Positions 24,698 to 33,847 are shown, numbered from the stretch's first letter. The stretch: 64,000 bases of DNA from DASUXA01 sp036378155 (GCA_036378155.1 DASUXA010000057.1:1-64000), one strand, 5' to 3'. The notes: generated by a model from the sequence alone, not told the origin. Numbers and translations are program-made.

Positions 24698-25579
24698 GTG
24701 GAGCCCTCCGGATTCGTGATCGTCGACAAGCCCGCCGGGATGACGTCGCACGACGTGGTGGCGCGGGTACGTCGGCTGGCCGGTACCCGGCGCGTCGGCC
24801 ACGGCGGCACGCTCGACCCGATGGCGACCGGCGTGCTGGTCGTCGGCGTCGGGCGCGCGACCCGCCTGCTGACCTACGTGATCGGGTCGCGCAAGCGGTA
24901 CACCGCGACGATCCGGCTCGGGCAGTCGACCGTGACCGACGACGCCGAGGGCGACGTGGTCGTGTCGGTACCCGCCGACGACGTCGCCGAGGACCGGGTG
25001 CGCGCGGGTCTCGCCGCGCTCACCGGCGAGATCGACCAGGTACCGAGCGCGGTCAGCGCTATCAAGATCAACGGAAAGCGGGCGTACCAGCGGGTACGCG
25101 AGGGCGAGGACGTGGTCCTCGCGGCTCGTCGGGTCACCGTCCACCAACTCGACGTGCTCGCCGTGCGTCGGGTACCGGGGCTGGTGGACGTCGACGTCGA
25201 CGTGGCGTGCTCGTCCGGTACGTACATCCGGGCGATCGCCCGCGATCTGGGCGCCGCCCTGGGCGTCGGCGGTCACCTGACCGCGCTGCGCCGTACCGCC
25301 GTGGGCGGCTTCACCGTCGACGAGGCGGTACCCCTGGGCGACCTCGCCACCCGCGAGCGGGTGGTGACGCTGCCCGTGGCGGACGCCGCCGCGCGGAGCT
25401 TCCCCCGGCGCGAGGTCGGACCGGCACAGGCTCGTACCGTGTCCCACGGCGGCCCACTCGACCCGGCGGGGATGCCCGGCCCGTACGCGGTCTTCGGACC
25501 GACCGGCGAGCTGATCGCGATCATGTCCGAGCGGGGCGGCCGGGCGCGCCCCGAGGTGGTACTGGCATCGGGGGAGTGA
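24698..25579 (+). CDS. truB: tRNA pseudouridine-55 synthase
   Basis: Makes pseudouridine 55 in the T-loop of tRNAs. The 293-residue protein has GHGGTLDPMATGVLVVGVG with catalytic Asp40, the family signature VDKPAGMTSHDVV at the N-terminus, and the RxFPR-like C-terminal TruB extension. The GTG at 24698 is 3 bases after a TAGGAC, which does not fit the 6-8-base leaderless spacing; the start is the likeliest from the conserved N-terminus. It is followed one base later by ribF. Confidence 0.95.
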   Translation: MEPSGFVIVDKPAGMTSHDVVARVRRLAGTRRVGHGGTLDPMATGVLVVGVGRATRLLTYVIGSRKRYTATIRLGQSTVTDDAEGDVVVSVPADDVAEDRVRAGLAALTGEIDQVPSAVSAIKINGKRAYQRVREGEDVVLAARRVTVHQLDVLAVRRVPGLVDVDVDVACSSGTYIRAIARDLGAALGVGGHLTALRRTAVGGFTVDEAVPLGDLATRERVVTLPVADAAARSFPRREVGPAQARTVSHGGPLDPAGMPGPYAVFGPTGELIAIMSERGGRARPEVVLASGE

Positions 25580-25580
25580 G

Positions 25581-26519
25581 ATGCAGCGCTGGCGCGGGTA
25601 CGACGCGGCACCGGGCGGCTGGGGTCGCGCGGCGGTGACCATCGGCGTGTTCGACGGGGTACACCGCGGTCACCAGGAGATCATCGGGCACACCGTGAAG
25701 CGCGCCCGTGACCTTGGGGTCTCCTCGGTCGTGGTCACCTTCGACCCGCACCCCTCCGAGGTGGTGCGACCCGGCTCGCACCCGGCGGTCCTGACCGAGC
25801 CGGCGCGGAAGGCGGAACTGATCGAGGCGCTCGGCGTCGACGTGCTGTGTGCGATCCCGTTCACCAAGGACTTCTCCCGGTTGTCCGCCGACGCGTTCGT
25901 CCACGACGTGCTGGTCGAGCACCTGCACGCCGCCGTGGTCGTGGTCGGCGAGAACTTCCGGTTCGGTCACCGCGCCGCCGGCGACGTGGCGTTGCTCGAG
26001 CGGCTCGGTCGTACCTTCGGCTTCGCGGTGGACCACCCGCCGCTCGTCGCCGGCGACGACACCGTCTACTCCTCCACGTACATCCGGGCATGCGTCGCCT
26101 CGGGCGACGTGGCTGCCGCCGCGCGGGCGCTCGGCCGCCCGCACCGCATCGAGGGCGTGGTGGTTCGTGGCGACCAGCGGGGACGCAAGCTCGGCTTCCC
26201 GACGGCGAACCTGCTGTGCGCCGAGCACGCGGCGATCCCGGCGGACGGGGTGTACGCCGCGTGGTTGGTGCGTCGCTCCGAGCGGTACCCGGCTGCCGTC
26301 TCGATCGGCACGAACCCGACGTTCTCCGGTCGCCAGCGCCGGGTCGAGGCGTACGTGCTGGACTTCGACGGCGACCTGTACGGCGAGCGGCTCGCCCTCG
26401 ACTTCGTCGCGCACCTGCGCGAGATGCGCACGTACGATGCCGTCGAGCCGCTCGCGGCGCAGATCGCCGAGGACGTCCGGCAGACCCGCGACCTGCTCGC
26501 ACCCGGGTCGAGCGCCTGA
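25581..26519 (+). CDS. ribF: Bifunctional riboflavin kinase / FAD synthetase
   Basis: Makes FMN from riboflavin and FAD from FMN in the cytoplasm. The 312-residue protein has an N-terminal nucleotidyltransferase domain (GVFDGVHRGHQEI, about 20-33; TFDPHPSEVVRP; VVGENFRFGHRAAGD; STYIRACVASGDV) and a C-terminal flavokinase domain (GDQRGRKLGFPTANL; GVYAAWLV; SIGTNPTF; EAYVLDFDGDLYG). All expected catalytic stretches are present. The ATG at 25581 starts one base after the truB stop, so coupled translation is likely. Confidence 0.95.
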   Translation: MQRWRGYDAAPGGWGRAAVTIGVFDGVHRGHQEIIGHTVKRARDLGVSSVVVTFDPHPSEVVRPGSHPAVLTEPARKAELIEALGVDVLCAIPFTKDFSRLSADAFVHDVLVEHLHAAVVVVGENFRFGHRAAGDVALLERLGRTFGFAVDHPPLVAGDDTVYSSTYIRACVASGDVAAAARALGRPHRIEGVVVRGDQRGRKLGFPTANLLCAEHAAIPADGVYAAWLVRRSERYPAAVSIGTNPTFSGRQRRVEAYVLDFDGDLYGERLALDFVAHLREMRTYDAVEPLAAQIAEDVRQTRDLLAPGSSA

Positions 26520-26604
26520 CCCCGCAGCGGTAGGCGCCGCCCCGACGACCGGCGGGAGCGACGCGCGCTCCGCGCGCCCGCGCGGCGTGATTTCGGCGGG
26601 CTGG

Positions 26605-26610
26605 TAACGT
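26605..26610 (+). promoter_or_regulatory. Possible rpsO promoter -10 and structured leader
   Basis: TAACGT is the only strong -10-like hexamer in the 181-base gap before rpsO. The leader after it can fold: GCCGG (26620-26624) with CCGGC (26629-26633) around GTTA, and GCCGAC (26614-26619) with GTCGGC (26642-26647) outside. rpsO is known to be autoregulated by S15 binding to its own leader in several phyla, so this fold is a candidate, but the exact transcript start is unknown. Confidence 0.35.
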
Positions 26611-26700
26611 TGTGCCGACGCCGGGTTACCGGCTGGGCCCCGTCGGCCTGCTCGACGCCGCGGGTGCGGGGCTGGCGCATCGTTACCGAATAGGGAGATC

Positions 26701-26970
26701 ATGGCGCTCGACGCTGCTGTCAAGAACCGGATCATGCAGGAGTACGCGACGTCCGAGGGCGACACCGGTTCGCCCGAGGTACAGGTCGCGGTCCTGACCA
26801 AGCGTATTCAGGACCTCACCGAGCACCTGAAGACGCACAAGCACGACCACCACAGCCGTCGTGGTCTGCTGCTGCTGGTTGGCCGCCGTCGCCGGCTGCT
26901 CAACTACCTGCAGAAGACCGACATCAGCCGGTACCGCTCGCTGATCGAGCGGCTCGGCCTGCGGCGATGA
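26701..26970 (+). CDS. rpsO: 30S ribosomal protein S15
   Basis: An 89-residue protein that binds 16S rRNA helices 20-22 and starts assembly of the platform. Family motifs are all there: TGSPEVQVAVLTKRI, LTEHLKTHKHDHHSRRGLLLLVGRRRRLLNYL and YRSLIERLGLRR. The ATG at 26701 follows TAGGGAG. A long hairpin follows 5 bases after the stop and pnp begins 206 bases later, the standard bacterial rpsO-pnp arrangement. Confidence 0.97.
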   Translation: MALDAAVKNRIMQEYATSEGDTGSPEVQVAVLTKRIQDLTEHLKTHKHDHHSRRGLLLLVGRRRRLLNYLQKTDISRYRSLIERLGLRR

Positions 26971-26975
26971 GCATC

Positions 26976-27006
26976 GCGAGGGGAGCGGCTGCGCCGCTCC
27001 CCTCGC
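26976..27006 (+). terminator. Hairpin between rpsO and pnp
   Basis: GCGAGGGGAGCGGC (26976-26989) and GCCGCTCCCCTCGC (26993-27006) form a perfect 14-bp stem with a TGC loop, starting 5 bases after the rpsO stop. No U-run follows. It could be a terminator/attenuator or an RNase III or RNase J processing site in the rpsO-pnp message. The rest of the 170 bases before pnp contain the pnp ribosome site TAAGGAGCAC and no other clear element. Confidence 0.7.
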
Positions 27007-27176
27007 TGGTACCCACAACGGGTGCGTCCTTCCCATGGGGAGCCGGTCGACGATGTCGACCCACCGTCGGTCCTCGGTAGTGGCTTCCGGAGCGATCCGG
27101 GGGCTTCGATCGAAGACCGGCCGTTGACACAGCTCCCCGAGGTCGCACCCGCCGACCTAAGGAGCACAGCACAACG

Positions 27177-29543
27177 ATGACCGAGCAGAACACCCTCGGC
27201 ACGCACCACAGCACGGCGATCATCGACAACGGACCGTTCGGCACCCGCGAGATCACCTTCTCCACCGGGCGACTGGCCCGGCAGGCGGCCGGTTCCGCGC
27301 TCGCCCGACTCGGCGACACCGTGGTCCTGTCCGCCACCACCGCCAGCAAGCAGCCGAAGGAGCAGTTCGACTTCTTCCCGCTCACCGTCGACGTCGAGGA
27401 GCGGATGTACGCGGCGGGTCGCATCCCCGGCTCGTTCTTCCGTCGCGAGGGGCGGCCCAGCGAGGACGCCATCCTCACCTGCCGGCTGATCGACCGGCCG
27501 CTGCGGCCCAGCTTCGTCAAGGGGCTGCGCAACGAGGTCCAGGTCGTCGAGACGGTACTCGCGCTCGACCCGCAGCACCTGTACGACGTGGTGGCGATCA
27601 ACGCCGCGTCGATGTCGACCAAGCTCGCCGGGCTGCCGTTCTCCGGTCCGATCGGGGCGACCCGGATGGCGCACGTGGACGGTCGGTGGGTCGCCTTCCC
27701 GACCATCGACGAGCTGGAGCGCGCCACCTTCGACATGGTGGTGGCGGGCCGGGTGCTCGCCGACGGCGACGTCGCGATCATGATGGTCGAGGCGGAGGCG
27801 ACCGAGCACACGATCGCCCTGATCGCCGGTGGCGCCACCGCGCCGACCGAGGAGGTCGTCGCCAGCGGACTGGAGGCGGCGAAGCCGGCGATCAGCGAAC
27901 TGTGCCGCGCCCAGGCGGAACTCGCCGCGGTCGCCGCCAAGCCGACCGCCGAGTTCCCGATCTTCCTCGACTACCAGGACGACGTGTACCAGGCGGTCTC
28001 CGAGGCGGTCCGCGACGAGATCGCCGAGGCGCTGCGCATCGCCAGCAAGGCGGAGCGCGAGGACGCGCTGGACCGGGTCCGCGACGCCGCGTTCGAGCGG
28101 CTCGGCGAGCGGTTCGCCGGTCGGGAGAAGGAGATCGCCGCCGCGTTCCGCGCGGTGACGAAGAAGGAGGTACGCGCCCGCGTCCTGCGCGACCACGTGC
28201 GTATCGACGGGCGCGGACTGCGCGACATCCGTCCGCTGACCGCCGAGGTACAGGTGCTGCCGCGGGTGCACGGTTCGGCGCTGTTCGAGCGGGGCGAGAC
28301 CCAGATCCTGGGTGTGACCACGCTCAACATGCTGCGCATGGAGCAGTCGCTGGACACCCTGTCGCCGCAGAAGACCAAGCGGTACATGCACAACTACAAC
28401 TTCCCGCCGTACTCGACGGGTGAGACCGGTCGGGTCGGCGCGCCCAAGCGCCGCGAGATCGGGCACGGCGCGCTCGCCGAGCGCGCGCTGATCCCGGTCC
28501 TGCCGTCGCGCGAGGAGTTCCCGTACGCGATCCGGCAGGTGTCCGAGGCGGTCGGCTCGAACGGCTCGACCTCGATGGGCTCCGTGTGCGCGTCGACGAT
28601 GTCGCTGCTGTCGGCGGGTGTACCGCTCAAGGCGCCGGTCGCCGGTATCGCCATGGGTCTGGTCTCCGACGAGGTCGACGGCAAGACGACGTACGTGACG
28701 CTGACCGACATCCTCGGCGCCGAGGACGCGTTCGGCGACATGGACTTCAAGGTCGCCGGGACCCGCGAGTTCGTCACCGCGCTGCAGTTGGACACCAAGC
28801 TCGACGGGATCCCGTCGGACGTACTGGCCGCCGCCCTGCAGCAGGCGCACGACGCCCGGCAGACCATCCTGGACGTGATGGCGGAGGCGATCACCTCGCC
28901 GGCGGGCATGTCGCAGTACGCGCCACGGGTCACCACGGTCCGCATCCCGGTGGACAAGATCGGCGCGGTGATCGGCCCGAAGGGGCAGATGATCAACGCG
29001 ATCCAGGACGAGACCGGCGCTGAGATCACCATCGAGGACGACGGCACGATCTACGTCGGCGCGACCGACGGACCGTCCGCCGAGGCTGCGGTGGAGCGGA
29101 TCAACGCGATTGCCAACCCGACCCTGCCGAAGGTCGGCGACCGATTCCTGGGCACCGTCGTCAAGACCGCCGCGTTCGGCGCGTTCATCTCGCTGCTGCC
29201 CGGCAGGGACGGGCTGCTGCACATCTCCAAGGTGGGCGACGGCAAGCGGGTCGACAAGGTCGAGGACTACCTCAACGTCGGCGACAAGGTCGAGGTACAG
29301 ATCGCCGACATCGACGCGCGCGGCAAGATCTACCTGGACAAGGTACGTCCGGAAGGTGAGTCGGCGCCCGCCGAGGCCGGTGCCCGCCCCAGTGGTCGGG
29401 ACCGGGGCGACCGCGGTCCGCGTGACCGCGGTGACCGGGGTGGTCGCGACCGCGGCCCCCGCGAGTCCGCCGATCGGGGCGACGAGGCGACCGACGGCGG
29501 CGAGGGCGGCGAGCTGCGTCGTCGCCGCCACCGCGACCGCTGA
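27177..29543 (+). CDS. pnp: Polyribonucleotide nucleotidyltransferase (PNPase / guanosine pentaphosphate synthetase)
   Basis: A 3'-5' phosphorolytic exoribonuclease that also makes tails; in Streptomyces relatives it can make pppGpp-related nucleotides. The 788-residue protein has two RNase PH domains (start TGRLARQAAGSALARLGDTVV; later VLRDHVRIDGRGLRDIRPL and the catalytic GSNGSTSMGSVC), then KH (KIGAVIGPKGQMINAIQDETG) and S1 (GDRFLGTVVKTAAFGAFISLL). The last 50 residues are an Arg/Gly/Asp-rich tail (repeats of RDRGDRG type) that may add RNA binding. The ATG at 27177 has AAGGAG 11 bases before it. An M16 protease gene follows in the same direction. Confidence 0.97.
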   Translation: MTEQNTLGTHHSTAIIDNGPFGTREITFSTGRLARQAAGSALARLGDTVVLSATTASKQPKEQFDFFPLTVDVEERMYAAGRIPGSFFRREGRPSEDAILTCRLIDRPLRPSFVKGLRNEVQVVETVLALDPQHLYDVVAINAASMSTKLAGLPFSGPIGATRMAHVDGRWVAFPTIDELERATFDMVVAGRVLADGDVAIMMVEAEATEHTIALIAGGATAPTEEVVASGLEAAKPAISELCRAQAELAAVAAKPTAEFPIFLDYQDDVYQAVSEAVRDEIAEALRIASKAEREDALDRVRDAAFERLGERFAGREKEIAAAFRAVTKKEVRARVLRDHVRIDGRGLRDIRPLTAEVQVLPRVHGSALFERGETQILGVTTLNMLRMEQSLDTLSPQKTKRYMHNYNFPPYSTGETGRVGAPKRREIGHGALAERALIPVLPSREEFPYAIRQVSEAVGSNGSTSMGSVCASTMSLLSAGVPLKAPVAGIAMGLVSDEVDGKTTYVTLTDILGAEDAFGDMDFKVAGTREFVTALQLDTKLDGIPSDVLAAALQQAHDARQTILDVMAEAITSPAGMSQYAPRVTTVRIPVDKIGAVIGPKGQMINAIQDETGAEITIEDDGTIYVGATDGPSAEAAVERINAIANPTLPKVGDRFLGTVVKTAAFGAFISLLPGRDGLLHISKVGDGKRVDKVEDYLNVGDKVEVQIADIDARGKIYLDKVRPEGESAPAEAGARPSGRDRGDRGPRDRGDRGGRDRGPRESADRGDEATDGGEGGELRRRRHRDR

Positions 29544-29560
29544 CCCGCGGGGCGGCGACG

Positions 29561-30931
29561 TTGGCGAACAGTTCCGGTCGGGCGAAGACCAGGACGCTCG
29601 CGACCGACCCGCTGGGCGGTACGGTGCGCCGCACCGTGCTGCCCAGCGGGTTGCGCGTCATCACCGAGGCGGTACCGGCGATGCGCAGCGTGTCGTTCGG
29701 CGTCTGGGTCGGCGTCGGGTCCCGCGACGAGTCACCGACCCTGTCCGGTGTCTCGCATTTCCTGGAGCACCTGCTCTTCAAGGGCACGCGCAAGCGCTCC
29801 GCGTTGGAGATCTCCGCGCAGATCGAGGCGGTCGGCGGAGAGACCAACGCGTTCACCACCAAGGAGTACACCTGCTACTACGCCCGGGTGCTCGACGCTG
29901 ACCTGCCGCTCGCTATCGACGTGCTGATGGATCTCGTCGCCGACTCGGTACTCGCCGAGCCGGACGTGGAGACCGAGCGGGGCGTGATCCTCGAAGAGAT
30001 CGCGATGCACGACGACGAGCCGGACGACGAGGTACACGACCTGTTCACCTCGGCGGTGTACGGCTCGCACCCGCTCGGGCGGCTGATCTCCGGTACCCCC
30101 GAGACCATCTCGCCGATGACCCGGCAGCAGATCCTGCGCTTCTACCGGCGCATGTACGTCCCGCCCGCGATCGTGGTGGCGGCTGCCGGCAACCTCGACC
30201 ACGCGGCGGTGGTGAGGCGGGTCCGTGAGGCGGTCGCGGGCACCCGGCTGGACACCGGTCCCGCCGAACCGCGTCGGTACCGCCCGGAAACGCCGCGCGT
30301 GCGCGCCCGCCCCGCGACCGGCGTGGTGCGCGGCAAGGAGACCGAACAGGCGCACCTGGTCCTCGGCGGCGAGGGGCTGTCCCGGATCGACGACCGGCGC
30401 TTCGCGCTCGGCGTGCTGAACAACGTGATCGGCGGGGGCATGTCCAGCCGGCTGTTCCAGGAGATCCGGGAGAAGCGCGGGCTGGCTTACTCGGTGTACT
30501 CGTTCACCACCAGCTACGCCGACAGCGGGCTGTTCGGCGTGTACGCCGGCTGCGCGCCGGGCAAGATTGACGAGGTGCTCGAACTGACCGGCGAGTGCCT
30601 CGCCGAGATCGCCGGGCGCGGCGTCACCGACGCCGAGGTGCGCCGGGGCAAGGGCATGATGAAGGGCTCGCTGGTGCTCGGGCTGGAGGACACCGGGTCG
30701 CGGATGAGCCGACTGGGCAAGGGCGAGTTGCTGTACGACGAGATGCTCAGCGTCGACGAGCTGCTCGCCCGCGTGGACGCGGTGACGCCGGACGACATCC
30801 GCGCGATCGCCGGCGAGGTACTCAGCCGCCCCATGTCGCTCGCGGTGATCGGTCCGTTCGCCGAGGACGAGTTCACCCGGTGGACGGGCGGCCTCGGGCG
30901 AGGATCGGACGGCGACCGGGCAGCCGGCTGA
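29561..30931 (+). CDS. M16-family zinc metalloprotease
   Basis: A 456-residue inverzincin-type peptidase. The inverted zinc motif is HFLEH (His66, Glu69, His70), followed by the third ligand in an ETERGVILEEIAMHDDEPDD stretch. The C-terminal half is the non-catalytic M16 domain with RGLAYSVYSF. Actinobacteria nearly always place such a gene after pnp, but its substrate is unknown; it may process peptides outside or inside the cell. The TTG at 29561 is the likely start because the frame opens there and the protein N-terminus RTVLPSGLRVITE aligns in type; it has no strong ribosome site. Confidence 0.88.
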   Translation: MANSSGRAKTRTLATDPLGGTVRRTVLPSGLRVITEAVPAMRSVSFGVWVGVGSRDESPTLSGVSHFLEHLLFKGTRKRSALEISAQIEAVGGETNAFTTKEYTCYYARVLDADLPLAIDVLMDLVADSVLAEPDVETERGVILEEIAMHDDEPDDEVHDLFTSAVYGSHPLGRLISGTPETISPMTRQQILRFYRRMYVPPAIVVAAAGNLDHAAVVRRVREAVAGTRLDTGPAEPRRYRPETPRVRARPATGVVRGKETEQAHLVLGGEGLSRIDDRRFALGVLNNVIGGGMSSRLFQEIREKRGLAYSVYSFTTSYADSGLFGVYAGCAPGKIDEVLELTGECLAEIAGRGVTDAEVRRGKGMMKGSLVLGLEDTGSRMSRLGKGELLYDEMLSVDELLARVDAVTPDDIRAIAGEVLSRPMSLAVIGPFAEDEFTRWTGGLGRGSDGDRAAG

Positions 30932-31043
30932 CGGCGTCGTCCGGTCCGGTCCCGGCGCCGCTGCGCAGCGGTACGCCTGTGGTGATCCGCCGAGCCTGCG
31001 ACGCCGGCGCGTGGGTCCGCTCAGGGTGGGCTAAGTTGAGCGC

Positions 31044-31802
31044 GTGACTGACGAGCGCGAGCCGATCCGAGTCGGTGTCCTGGGTGCGCGTGGGCGCATG
31101 GGCACCGAGGTGTGCCGGGCCGTGGACGCCGCCCCCGACATGGAACTGGTCGCCATGATCGAACAGGGCGACTGGCTGTTCAACGCGTCCGACGCCGGCG
31201 CCGAGGTGGTGGTGGACTTTACCACCCCCGACGTCGTGATGGACAACCTGCACTGGTGCGTCGACCAGGGGATCAACGTGGTCGTCGGCACCAGCGGGTT
31301 TACCGAGCAGCGGCTGGAACGGGTACGGACCTGGCTGTCCCGCAAGCCCGAGGTGGGCGTGGTGATCGCGCCGAACTTCGCCGTCGGCGCGGTACTCATG
31401 ATGGATTTCGCCGCCCGTGCCGCGAGGTTTTTCGAGTCCGTCGAGATCATCGAGCAGCACCACCCGGGCAAGACCGACGCGCCGAGCGGCACCGCCCTGC
31501 GTACCGCGCAGATGATCGCCGAGGCGCGCGCCGCCGCCGGTCGCACCGAGATGCCGGACGCGACGAAGGACGAGATGCCGGGCGCCCGCGGCGCGACGGT
31601 CGACGGGGTCCACGTGCATTCGGTACGCGCGACCGGGCTGGTCGCGCACCAGGAGGTGCTGTTCGGTACGAACGGCGAGACGCTGACCATCCGGCACGAC
31701 TCGTTCACCCGCGCGTCGTTCATGCCGGGTGTCCTGCTCGCGATCCGTTCCGTGATCCACCGGCCCGGTCTGACGGTGGGGCTGGGCCCGCTGCTCGACT
31801 GA
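31044..31802 (+). CDS. dapB: 4-hydroxy-tetrahydrodipicolinate reductase
   Basis: Second dedicated step of lysine/diaminopimelate synthesis, reduces HTPA with NAD(P)H. The 252-residue protein has the Rossmann start IRVGVLGARGRMG, VDFTTPDVV, GTSGFTEQ, and the catalytic EQHHPGKTDAPSGTA with the conserved HH and K. The GTG at 31044 follows TAAGTT by 6 bases, so it is leaderless. dapA is 6 kb away, with unrelated genes between. Its 3' end leads into a 17-bp repeat array. Confidence 0.96.
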   Translation: MTDEREPIRVGVLGARGRMGTEVCRAVDAAPDMELVAMIEQGDWLFNASDAGAEVVVDFTTPDVVMDNLHWCVDQGINVVVGTSGFTEQRLERVRTWLSRKPEVGVVIAPNFAVGAVLMMDFAARAARFFESVEIIEQHHPGKTDAPSGTALRTAQMIAEARAAAGRTEMPDATKDEMPGARGATVDGVHVHSVRATGLVAHQEVLFGTNGETLTIRHDSFTRASFMPGVLLAIRSVIHRPGLTVGLGPLLD

Positions 31803-31841
31803 GCGGAGCGCCGGCGGCGCGGGACGTCCCGCCCCGCCGGG

Positions 31842-31960
31842 CGGAGACCGGTCGCGCGCCCGGACCGGTCGCGTGCCCGGACCGGTCACGCGCCCGGACC
31901 GGTCGCGTGCCCGGACCGGTGAGGAGCCCGGACTCGTCGGGTGCCCGGACCGGTCAGTCG
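31842..31960. repeat. 17-bp tandem repeat array between dapB and GNAT gene
   Basis: Seven consecutive 17-bp units from 31842 to 31960. The consensus CCCGGACCGGTCGCGTG contains the palindrome GACCGGTC. Units at 31859 and 31893 are identical; those at 31910 and 31927 are the most diverged, and the first one is slightly different too. The array starts 39 bases after the dapB stop and runs into the convergent GNAT gene's stop (31954). It may reduce read-through or be a slippage expansion. Confidence 0.85.
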
Positions 31961-32544
31961 ACCTGGTCCGGGTCGGCTTCCGCCGGCGGTACCGCCACGT
32001 GCAGGCGCACCTGCGGAACGAGTAGGTCGTCGACGTCGAGCGCGCGCGCCGCCCCGTCCGGCTCCCAGCCCGCCGACCCGAGAAACTTCCGGGTCGCCTG
32101 GTCCGCCTCGTACACCCAGGCGACGGCGGTACCGAAACCGTCCGCCCGCCACGTGTCGACGAGCGCGGCGAGCAGCCGACTGCCGTGCCCACGCCGCCCC
32201 CAACGCGGCTCGACCAGCAGTTCCGTCACCGCTGCCACGTCGTCACCCAACTGGGCGGCATCCTCGCCGGGCGCGCGCGCCTCGTCGTCCGCCGGACCCG
32301 CCGCCGCGAAACCCACCAGGTACGCTTGCGTCGCCTGCTCGACGGCGACCAACACGTGGTGCCGGGGAGTCGGCGGGTCGGTGATCGCCGCCCGCCACCG
32401 TTGTGCCATCCAGTCCTGGTCGAGTTGGTCGAGCACGTGCCGTGGCATCATCCGGCGGTAGGCGACCTGCCACGTCGCCAACTGAAGACGGGCGATCTCG
32501 GCGGCGTCGCCGGGACGCGCCGGCCGTACGAACCCGAGCGCCAT
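31954..32544 (-). CDS. GNAT-family N-acetyltransferase
   Basis: A 196-residue acetyl-CoA-dependent acetyltransferase. VTELLVEPRWGRRGHGSRLLAAL is motif A with the pyrophosphate-binding R-G-x-G-S pattern, and GTAVAWVYEADQATRKFLGSAGW is motif B with a typical end. The N-terminal FVRPARPGDAAEIARLQLATW is common. The acceptor cannot be told. Its ATG at 32544 partly shares the CATG with an ATG on the opposite strand, where the GT87 gene starts a little further downstream. The last codons lie within the 17-bp repeats. Confidence 0.85.
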   Translation of the reverse strand: MALGFVRPARPGDAAEIARLQLATWQVAYRRMMPRHVLDQLDQDWMAQRWRAAITDPPTPRHHVLVAVEQATQAYLVGFAAAGPADDEARAPGEDAAQLGDDVAAVTELLVEPRWGRRGHGSRLLAALVDTWRADGFGTAVAWVYEADQATRKFLGSAGWEPDGAARALDVDDLLVPQVRLHVAVPPAEADPDQVD

Positions 32545-32593
32545 GGCCGCAGCCTACGAGCGACGGCGGGACCGAGTGACGGAGGGGGAGCGG

Positions 32594-33847
32594 GTGCGCG
32601 ATCGGTACCTGGCGCTGCCGCCGCGGGCACGCACCGCGGCCATGGTCCTGGCGGTGCTGGTACTGGCCGTACTGGCGTGGTGGTTCGACGCGGTCTTCGC
32701 CGAGCGGCACGGCTTCTTCGACCTGAAGGTCTACTACGGCGCGATCAACTACTGGGTGCACGGCCACGGCGAGCTGTACGACTACCTCAAGCCGCGCAGC
32801 AAGTACGGGTTCACCTACCCGCCGTTCGCCGCGTTCACCATGACGCCGATGGCGCTGGTGCCGTGGCCGGTCGCGATCGTGATCAGCGTGGTGGCGACGA
32901 CACTGGCGACGTTGTTCGTGCTGGACCGGTTCGTGGCGCCGGTGGCCCGCCGGTACCGGGGGAACCGCTGGTTCTGGCTCGCCGTGACGGCGTGTTTCGT
33001 GGCGGTGTTCGAGCCGATGCGCGAGACCATGCTGTTCGGCCAGGTCAACATGCTGCTGGTCGCGCTCGTCGCGGTGGACCTGCTGATGCTGCTGCCCCGG
33101 GGTTCCCGGTTCACCGGGGTGGGCATCGGGCTGGCGACCGCCGTGAAGCTCACCCCCGGCATCTTCATCGTGTACCTGGCGATCACACGTCGATGGCGGG
33201 CGGCGCTGGTGGCGAGCGTGACCACCGGGATCGCGACGCTGGCGACGGCTGCGGTCGCGCCGGACACCGCGCGGGAGTTCTGGACCGACGCCCTGTGGGA
33301 CACCGACCGGGTGGGGTCGCTGGCGTTCGTGTCCAACCAGTCGTTGGAGGGGTTCGTCGCGCGGCTCGACCCGGCGGACCCGAGTCGGGTGCTGTGGCTC
33401 GCGCTGGTGGTCGCGGTGTTCGCGCTCTGGGTGTGGCGGGTCCGCCGCACCGCCGCCGCCGGTGACGAGTTCGCCGGGCTCGCATTGACCGGCGTGGTGG
33501 GTTGCCTGCTCAGCCCGGTCACCTGGGTCCACCACCTGGTCTGGGTGCTGCCCGCGCTGTTGCTCGTCGCCGATCGGGGACTGGCGGCGACCGGGCGACG
33601 CCGCTGGTGGCTGCTGGGGTTCGCCGCCGCGACGTACGTGCTGCTGTCCAGCCGGCTGGTGTGGCGGTACAACTGGCATTTCGGCGGCTGGGCGGTGCTG
33701 GGCAGCAACGCGTACGTGTACGCCAGCCTGGCGCTGCTGCTGGCGTTGCCGGTCCAGCCCGCCGGGGTGCCGCCGGAGCACGGGGCTGAGGCGTCCGGCG
33801 ACGTGGAGCGTGCCCCGGTCGAGGGGCGGCTCGCGGTCGGCGGCTGA
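32594..33847 (+). CDS. GT87/DUF2029-family polyprenol-linked mannosyltransferase
   Basis: A 417-residue integral membrane protein with about 10 helices. It belongs to the alpha-mannosyltransferase (GT87, DUF2029) group that adds mannose from polyprenyl phosphate outside the membrane. The typical first-loop acidic patch is HGFFDLKVYYGAI, followed by TYPPFAAF and later KLTPGIFIVYL and SNQSLEGF. I start it at GTG 32594, since GGAGGGGG lies 6-13 bases before; an upstream ATG (32543) lacks a ribosome site and overlaps the GNAT start. Acceptor and donor are unknown. Confidence 0.85.
   Translation: MRDRYLALPPRARTAAMVLAVLVLAVLAWWFDAVFAERHGFFDLKVYYGAINYWVHGHGELYDYLKPRSKYGFTYPPFAAFTMTPMALVPWPVAIVISVVATTLATLFVLDRFVAPVARRYRGNRWFWLAVTACFVAVFEPMRETMLFGQVNMLLVALVAVDLLMLLPRGSRFTGVGIGLATAVKLTPGIFIVYLAITRRWRAALVASVTTGIATLATAAVAPDTAREFWTDALWDTDRVGSLAFVSNQSLEGFVARLDPADPSRVLWLALVVAVFALWVWRVRRTAAAGDEFAGLALTGVVGCLLSPVTWVHHLVWVLPALLLVADRGLAATGRRRWWLLGFAAATYVLLSSRLVWRYNWHFGGWAVLGSNAYVYASLALLLALPVQPAGVPPEHGAEASGDVERAPVEGRLAVGG

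Noticed and set aside
31842..31960. The 17-bp repeats as part of a coding gene
   Set aside because: They can be read in open frames, but the frames are repetitive Gly/Arg/Pro text, and dapB ends before while the GNAT gene ends inside them.
32543..32593. The ATG at 32543 as start of the glycosyltransferase, sharing CATG with the GNAT start
   Set aside because: It has no ribosome site or -10, while GTG 32594 has GGAGGGGG at the right distance.
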